Source: Ancistrus triradiatus | Lineage: Eukaryota > Chordata > Actinopteri > Siluriformes > Loricariidae | Length of the DNA: 64,000 nucleotides | NCBI GenBank assembly: GCA_025084515.1 | Contig: JAJAGP010001344.1 | Span: 89,501-153,500, forward strand | Direction of reading: 5' to 3' | Part shown: positions 58,020 through 64,000 of the stretch, in pieces | Numbering within the stretch: position 1 is the stretch's first letter | Layout of the letters: the number at the start of each line of letters is the position of its first letter | Notes under the pieces: generated by a model | The model's database searches: none | What the model saw: the letters and a program-made list of their open reading frames with translations, nothing else | Told to the model about the DNA's origin: nothing | Made by a program: the position numbers and the translations under genes

Positions 58020-58480
58020 GTCCTTAAATACTAGTTTTGGTCCACAACAGAGTAGCTGGCACGTGTGAATTTGGTGTCCACTTGAAGGCATGGGCCCGTG
58101 ATTTCCTAGCAGAATGTTGCCCAGAGCGTTGCACTCTGATTCGTCCATGGCTGTGCAGCAACGTACTCAGCGGTGTGTGACGCACTGCATGTTGTGACAC
58201 AGTCCTCCTGTAATCAGTATTAAAATTCAGTAAATTTGATGCCCTTGCAAAACGTTGAGTGTTGGTTGCCCCATTCATGATTTGTCCCTCTTTGGACTAC
58301 TGTCAACAGATACTTCCCGCTACTGACTAAGAGTACTCCACAAGCCTTGCCATTTCATGGATACTTCCACCCTGTCCTCTGGTCATAATGATTTGCCTCT
58401 TGTCAAAGTTGCTCCAGGTCTTCATGCCTGCCCATTTCTTTTACACTGAACATGTCAACTATGAGAATTGAATGCTCGCC
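58020..58480 (-). mobile_element. Tc1-like N-terminal fragment
   Basis: The minus strand matches the HTH-encoding half of the 30205 family: TTTGCCTCTTGTCAAAGTTG, TGCCTGCCCATTTCTTTTAC and TACTCCACAAGCCTTGCCAT are its reverse. Stops break the frame. Confidence 0.6.
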
Positions 58481-58700
58481 ATGCCAGTGCCTAGACCATA
58501 GACAGTGGTGAATTAGTGCTTATGTTCTGGCTCCACCAAGATCCAGAAGTGGAACCAAAAAGGGACCCAACCTTCTTGGGCACTGAGTTCTGGCTCCACT
58601 CAAGCTGTTCGTCCATCATTTGTTCCAGTCCTCATACCGTTACTCAGACCACATCAGAGGGCAATAACTCCCCCTCCCCTCCTTGGATTGACTGAGCATA

Positions 58701-58899
58701 ACATTTACATTTACAGCATTTAGCAGACACCCTTATCCAGAGCGACCTACAGTTGATACAATCTTACAATCCAAGTAATTGTGGGTTAAGGGCCTTGCTC
58801 AAGTACCCAACAGTGACAGCTTGGCTGAGGTGGGATTTGAACCCTGAACCTTCTGGTCCATAATCTTGCACCTTAACCACTAGGCCACCACAGTCCCAG
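58701..58899 (-). mobile_element. tRNA-derived SINE
   Basis: Minus orientation, full length: ACATTTACATTTACAGCATT, GGGCCTTGCTCAAGTACCCA, GGATTTGAACCCTGAACC, TAGGCCACCACAGTCCC. Confidence 0.88.
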
Positions 58900-59289
58900 A
58901 TGCCATCTATTGAGGGCACGAGAACCTACAGTGACTAAATAATCATTAATATTCTCTGAGTTATTATATTATATTATGTTGTTATATACACTGTCTTATA
59001 TTCTAGTTTTTTATTCTCCATTTTATTAAACTCTTCATAATACTGTATTATCTGTCATTTATATATAGTTTATATATTGTTGTATTTTATTTTATGTATT
59101 ATATAAAATATGTTGTATTTTATTTTATGTTTTATTTTATTTATGTTCTCTCTTTTAATTTTTATATTTAGCTTCTGTGTATTTAAACTATAACTAAAAT
59201 TTATTAATTACGTAACTTACTTTATTTTTACATCAGGAATGCTGAAGGAGGTTGGCATTTTTGCGTCTTTTGGCATCTGGGTCCTCTCG

Positions 59290-59440
59290 ATGTTTTTAAC
59301 TTAACATTTATGGAGTTTTTCCTTGCCACTGTCACCTTAGGCTTGCTCAGTTAAGGCTGTGGGCCTAGATATTTGTAAAGCTGCATTGAGACAATGCTCC
59401 GTTGCAAAAAGCAGGAAATAAACTTGATTTGACTTGGAAA
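59290..59440 (+). mobile_element. Retroposon 3' tail
   Basis: GGAGTTTTTCCTTGCCACTG, GCTGCATTGAGACAATGCTC, AAACTTGATTTGACTTGG. Second copy of the 41030-41285 tail. Confidence 0.6.
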
Positions 59441-60360
59441 CTGTTTTGCTCTTGAGCTTCAACTGCTAGGCTCAATTATAACTATAAATGCAAATGTAAT
59501 CCGACCAGTTCTACTAAGCTGAAGTATTTAAAGTATTGTCTGTGTTGATGTCAGAGTTTCTTTGTTGGGAGCAGATTTATTAGCACAATCCAGCATGTTA
59601 TCAGTTATTTCCTCTGTCTGTTATTTATAGTTCTTATTTAGACTCAGAGCTTGCGATGTCCTTCCAGAAACTTACTTTGCAGTAAAGTGAATCAATCAAT
59701 AACAGTGTTCATGGCATTAGTCAGGACTGACTCCTTCTGGCTGACCTCTGGTTTGCTCATCTTGCTAGTGTTTAGGATGTTTTTCATTACCTCATTACCA
59801 TTGACTCCAGTGGAAATGCTTCCATCAACAATTCCTACAGCAATGATACATCCGCTGAGCAATCTTTCCAGCATAATTGAAGATGTCTGATTGTGTATTA
59901 AGCAGACAGGGGTCTGAGTCATGCCTGGTCCGGAGGAAAGACGTCCCCATCACTTTAAATGTATAAATAATTCATAGTGAGCTGATAACAGAGATGGGGG
60001 TGAGAGAATTTGCAGATCAGCATGGAATGAGTGGGAGTTGAAGGTGCAGAGGCAGACGGTGTCAGGAGCTCTGTCCTGTATAGTGAGATGGAGAGGAAGT
60101 CTGTAGGACAGCTCCCACACAGGCAGGATATCCTCTGTAAGCTCAGAGCCAGGAGTGACCTTCAGGACAATGCATCTCTTGAAGCTTATTACTTGTTTAT
60201 TGCAGCTGCTTAATCGTATGATACAAATTATACAACTTATGTTATCAGCTCATTATAGACTGTAAAACACAACTTATGAGCTGACGAGGTAAAGCTGATT
60301 CATGAAGTGTTTCGATTTGCCTGTGATGTCTTGGTCTGTGTATGCAAGTGGGGGTGTGCA

Positions 60361-60425
60361 GTAGGGGTGTGCGATATTGACAAAAAATATCTCAATATTT
60401 TCTGGGATTTTATCAATAACCTGTA
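60361..60425. repeat. Transposon terminus-like motif
   Basis: GTAGGGGTGTGCGATATTGA then ATATCTCAATATTTTCTG; the first part recurs at 36467 and 37630. Its element cannot be delimited. Confidence 0.45.
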
Positions 60426-60494
60426 ACCTTCAAAAATGTGCTTGTAAAAGACTTGCATTGTACTAGCTTGCTCTTGTTATTAGGATATTAATTG

Positions 60495-61063
60495 TGTTTT
60501 TACATGCACTTTATAATCTGATCAAAGTTGGTTTTCTAGTTATCTGATTATTCAAGTGGTCATGTATACAGAATACTCCAATCTAGAAATCAGATTAAGA
60601 AATTTGATAAAGAGAGCTGGATTTTACCCAAGCAATCATATTACTCATAGCATGTGTACCAGTTACCTGATTTCCTAACCCGACACGGTTGCCAGGTCCG
60701 CCTATTCTAAAGACTTGTTTTTATTTATCCTCTTTTTCCATTGACTGTGACATGTTTTTTTCTTACGGGATCTGGCAACCCCAGAATTAAACGCGCCATC
60801 GAAATAACAGCAGTGAAATGGCTATCGAACAATTTGTGGAGACTCAAGGAAATGAAGAATTTGATTATTTAATGTTAAATTTTGAAGTTTATGTCACTGT
60901 GAGATTATTGGCTGGTTGCAAAGTAGAAATCCGACTATTACTTGCATCATGTAAACTCGCAGGTTCCCCATTATCTGATTTCTCAAGTGTATGTATATTC
61001 GTTGGTCAGAGTCAAAATACTCAATCTGATCTTCTGCAGTTATCGGATTATTAAGTGCATGTA
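60495..61063. mobile_element. MITE family with TTTACATGCACTTAA ends, copy 3 (right end cut)
   Basis: Left GTTTTTACATGCACTTTATA; internal GGTTGCCAGGTCCGCCTATT and GGGATCTGGCAACCCCAGAA; right TATTAAGTGCATGTA, then cut by the Tc1-like arm that begins CAGTGGGGCA. Confidence 0.75.
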
Positions 61064-61225
61064 CAGTGGGGCAAAAAAGTATTTAGTCAGCCACTGATTG
61101 TGCAAGTTCTCCTACTTAGAAACATGAGAGAGGTCTGTAATTTTCATCATAGGTACACTTCAACTATGAGAGACAAAATGTGAAAAAACAGGAAATCACA
61201 TTGTAGGATTTTTAAAGAATTTAAT
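61064..61225. mobile_element. Tc1-like left arm, joined to another Tc1
   Basis: CAGTGGGGCAAAAAAGTATT, then GAGAGAGGTCTGTAATTTTC and GACAAAATGTGAAAAAACAG: the arm of the 1674 family. After AGAATTTAATTA it passes straight into the unrelated Tc1 at 61226. Confidence 0.8.
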
Positions 61226-62205
61226 TAATCATCTTCTCCAGCACATCCCAAAGATTATCAGTGGTGTTATCTCATGCTCCCTGAACCACTCTTTCACAAT
61301 TTGAGCCCGATGAATCCTGGCATCCTCATCTTGGAATATGCCCATGCCACCAAGGAAGCAAAAATCCATTGATGGAATAACCTTTTTGTTCAGTATATTC
61401 AGGTAGTCAGCTGACCTCATACTTTGGGCACATAGTAATGCTGAACCTAGATCTGACCAAATGCAGCAACCCAGATCATTGCACTGCCCCCACAGGCTTG
61501 TACGATAGGTACTAGGCATGATGGGTGCATCACCTCAGCCGCCTCTCTTCTTACCCTGATGTGCCCATCACTCTGGAACAGGGTAAATCTGGATTCATCA
61601 GACCACATGACCTTCTTCCATTGATCCAGAGTCCAATCTTTATGCTCCCAAGCAAATTGAAGCTGTTTTTGCCGGGTAGCCTCACTGACAAGTGGTTTTC
61701 TTAAGGCTACACAGCTGTTAAGTCCCAATCCCTTGAGTTCCCTTCACATTGTGCGTGTGGAAATGCTCTAACTTTCATTATTAAACATATCCCTGAGTTC
61801 TACTGTTGTTTTTCTATGATTTGATTTCACCAAGCATTTAAGTGATCGCCGATCATGATCATTAAAGATTTTTTCGACCACATTCCTTCCTTGAAAATGA
61901 TGTTTCCCCACTGTCCTTCCACTTTTTAATAATGTGTTGGATAGTTCTTAACCCGTTTTTAGTAGTTTCAGTAATCTCCTTAGATGTTTTCTCTACTTGG
62001 TGCATGCCAATAATTTGACCCTTCTGAAACAGATTAAGAAACAGATTCTTTTCCATGACCACAGGATGTGTCTTTTGACATGGTCGCTGAACAAATGAGA
62101 AGCTACTGCATCAGTAAGGCTTAAATAACTTGTTGCCAGCTGAAACATAATCACCAGTGCAGTAATTTTCCGATTGGAAGCTCTTACCTATTTTCTTAGT
62201 TATTC
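61226..62205 (-). mobile_element. Tc1-like transposon, both ends lost (DD36E family)
   Basis: Minus frames 61728-61447 (MGLNSCVALRKPLVSEATRQ, WSDESRFTLFQSDGHIRVRR) and 61519-61229 (GIFQDEDARIHRAQIVKEWF) carry the catalytic domain; 62062-61862 carries the HTH (FQKGQIIGMHQVEKTSKEIT). The C-terminal end stops at FGMCWRR and both inverted ends are missing. Broken by frameshifts. Confidence 0.88.
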
Positions 62206-62449
62206 CACACCACGTTATTCCATGAACCCATAATTCTGAATTTACTCAGCTACATGCATACACCCACACAATCTGCAGATGGAGTTTTAAATTAAGTCTG
62301 CTATGCTTTATAACTGGTCTCATGAACTACAGTTTGGTTATGACAGAGCATTTCATTGTTTCATGGGAATTTGCAAGCTTTACAAATAATTGTGATCTTG
62401 CATGTACGTTACATTTGTGATAATTATATGGACACCAAAACACACATTT

Positions 62450-62535
62450 GTATAGCTGATAAGGTACTTGACTGTTGACCAGAAGGGGAAGGATTTTAAG
62501 CCTCAGTACAACCAAACTTCCACTGTTGGGGTACA
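62450..62535 (+). mobile_element. Decayed SINE
   Basis: AGCTGATAAGGTACTTGACT, TTGACCAGAAGGGGAAGGAT and ACTTCCACTGTTGGGG keep the order of the 8095 SINE head and core, but with many changes. Confidence 0.45.
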
Positions 62536-62796
62536 CAGTAAAGATGTAAGATACATAATGCATTTCACTTGTTATATTTCCAATGTATTTATTTATTTTC
62601 AGTTGATTTTTAAAGTTCATTGCTGTAGCAAGTAAAAATGCAGTTATAAAAGAGCACCTAACGATACCCATAAAAATAAAAGAGCATCATGATATTGATA
62701 TACTGTATATTGTGATATTGATTAGAATCATAGCATCCAGCCTCTTATAGGACTTCTGCTAAACAGGGTTTTCATTATCGTTTTCCTGTGTCTCAG

Positions 62797-62931
62797 GGAT
62801 GATACCTTCTCAGACACACTGAGTCAGAAGGCCGACAGTGAGGCCAGCAGCGGGCATGGTGGGGATGAGAAGTGCTCCAGCAGAGATCTGGCTTCTCCTA
62901 CAGACAGGCACTCTGAAGCTTACATCAGCAG
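62797..62931 (+). CDS. srgap1: srgap1 exon 16 of window: start of C-terminal tail
   Basis: One hundred and thirty-five nt. G completes Met, then DDTFSDTLSQKADSEASSGH, GGDEKCSSRDLASPTDRHSE, AYIS, and AG opens an Arg codon. This is the paralogue-diagnostic part: human srGAP1 has the same DDTFSDTLSQKADSEASSG after the SH3 domain, while srGAP2/3 differ. Ser-rich, disordered, probably phosphorylated. Acceptor TCTCAG, donor GTAAGG; the next exon lies beyond the window. Confidence 0.93.
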
Positions 62932-64000
62932 GTAAGGGAACACAAGCATTCCCACAATCACATGATGCTTACTCACTACAACTCCCAGTGTACCTATCTC
63001 CATCTCCCAATATAGCAAGCTGCAACTTCAAGAGTCAGTACAACCTTCATTCAATATTGATACACATTGAATACAAAGCCACTTAGAACTCGGAACAAGT
63101 TCCATTTGCAATATTTATACAAATAACTCCCTGTGCTTAATACACTCACACTGCAGAAAGTGAAGGACCAGGATAGACGTCATCTTATCTCATGCCATCC
63201 AAACAGTGTATTTTTAGGTTTGTTTTTTTGTTTTTTATTATGAAGGGATCTACCAAGTTTAAAACGTAATACTGCTCAAGTCATGATTTTTTTGGCTTTG
63301 AAAAGGCAGATGTTGCTCAAAAGATGATAATCTGCAAACTGTGTCAGTTGCCATTAAAGACAGTTCAACAGCTAACTTATTTCAACATCTGTAAACTAAC
63401 CTCCATAATATGGAGATAATGACAAACTTCAGTAGTCAGCGATCCACTACAGGCTTAAACCAACCAAGGTACTAACATAAAAACACACTCAGCAACCTTT
63501 TCGGAATCATTCGGCAAAAAAGCCCCATACAACAAGAAAAGCAACAGATGGCAAGGCATGTCACAAGTACTGTCACCAATTGTAAAAGTGCTATTTCAGG
63601 CAATTGAGAGAGATGGGTTCAAACATAGACTGTATATCACTCTTGACACCCATTGTGGAAATTTTGAAGCCACCAAGATGGCAGCCTGGGCGCTGACATA
63701 TTGGGTGCGCTTGCGCAGTAGATGCAAATTGCAGCCAGAGCAAGCGCAGTAGAGACTGTAGGCGGGAGGTAATCTCCGCCCAAACCCCTGAACACTCTCG
63801 AAAGGATACGCCCACCTCTCGGTTTTATGCCGGGGACGTTAAATTTCAGCGCGCAGCATGGCACAAGTTAGCCAAACTATGCCATTTCTCAAAATTTTGA
63901 TATACATTGTGCCATATTCTGCTGAATTGAATTGAGTTCTTGTATGTAAACAGAACTCTTGTCTAGACGCTGCATTTCACGTGAACTGTGAGCACCCACG
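62932..64000 (+). other. srgap1 intron 16 (continues beyond window)
   Basis: No exon is seen. Part 63590-63870 is richer in GC (ACCAAGATGGCAGCCTGGGC, TTGCGCAGTAGATGC, TACGCCCACCTCTCGG) and contains CATAGACTGTATATCAC, a phrase common in fish repeats; I read it as an unclassified interspersed repeat. Nothing else recognised. Confidence 0.55.

Larger units (their letters stand above)
55453..62796 (+). other. srgap1 intron 15 (7.3 kb)
   Basis: Densely filled: Tc1 (55639), Tc1 arm (56955), SINE (57802), Tc1 fragment (58020), SINE (58701), tail (59290), MITE (60495), Tc1 arm (61064), Tc1 (61226), decayed SINE (62450). Parts 57200-57800, 58900-59289, 59441-60360 and 62210-62796 hold nothing else recognised; 58980-59180 is an AT-rich run of TATTTTATTTTATG-like units. 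Confidence 0.65.
3607..62931 (+). other. srgap1: srgap1 gene, internal part (16 coding exons)
   Basis: This is the span of the recognised exons of SLIT-ROBO Rho GTPase-activating protein 1. The family protein is cytoplasmic: it bends or binds membrane through an inverse F-BAR dimer, switches off Rho-family GTPases (Cdc42 and RhoA are the reported srGAP1 substrates) through RhoGAP, and binds proline-rich ROBO tails through SH3, so it acts in axon guidance and cell migration. The spliced frame is open over about 658 codons with no stop, all sixteen exons are bounded by AG and GT, and every phase joins. Domain order F-BAR, RhoGAP, SH3 is as in the family. Human SRGAP1 is about 1085 residues from memory, so both ends are missing here. 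No truncation or frameshift is visible; the gene looks functional. Teleosts often keep two copies (a and b), which I cannot separate. srGAP2 or srGAP3 is unlikely because of the tail sequence in the last exon. Confidence 0.93.

Noticed and set aside
63591..63864. Overlapping minus-strand frames in a GC-richer stretch, possible CpG promoter
   Set aside because: The frames have no domain character, the stretch contains repeat-like phrases, and it lies inside srgap1 without a core promoter signal.

Overview
The window is a piece of a teleost fish genome. It contains one protein-coding gene, on the + strand, read only in part: the SLIT-ROBO Rho GTPase-activating protein gene srgap1. Sixteen coding exons, all with GT-AG introns and compatible phases, give about 658 codons from the middle of the F-BAR domain through the F-BAR extension, RhoGAP domain and SH3 domain to the start of the C-terminal tail. 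The first exons (about 160 residues upstream) and the last ones (about 230 residues) lie outside the window. The paralogue call rests on the stretch after the SH3 domain (QDMDDTFSDTLSQKADSE), which I recall as specific to srGAP1 against srGAP2 and srGAP3. I cannot tell srgap1a from srgap1b.

Layout: exons 1-4 (3607-13478) encode the second half of the F-BAR domain; exons 5-6 (21804-23257) encode its extension; exons 7 and 8 are two 28-nt micro-exons (24339-24366, 30085-30112) that make the linker; exons 9-13 (32814-46617) encode RhoGAP with its arginine finger intact; exon 14 (48449-48528) is a linker; exon 15 (55272-55452) is the SH3 domain; exon 16 (62797-62931) starts the tail. The largest introns are 8.8, 8.3, 7.3, 6.7 and 5.7 kb.

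Exons make up only about 3 percent of the window. The introns are full of teleost mobile elements: at least six Tc1/mariner families, all with broken transposases; deletion derivatives of hAT and pogo-like elements, two hATs with perfect 8-bp target duplications; tRNA-derived SINEs of at least two kinds; 3' tails of retroposons; a MITE family with three copies; and microsatellites. SINE, Tc1 and tail types would fit an ostariophysan such as a catfish or characiform, but that is inference.

I looked for a second gene, a nested antisense gene, an RNA gene, a CRISPR array or a domesticated transposase and found none I can support. The most notable structures are the nested and chimeric transposons, a GT-rich tract next to a 28-nt micro-exon, an inverted SINE pair, and a few repeat-free intronic stretches that could be conserved regulatory DNA. 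I do not see a previously undescribed biological system here.
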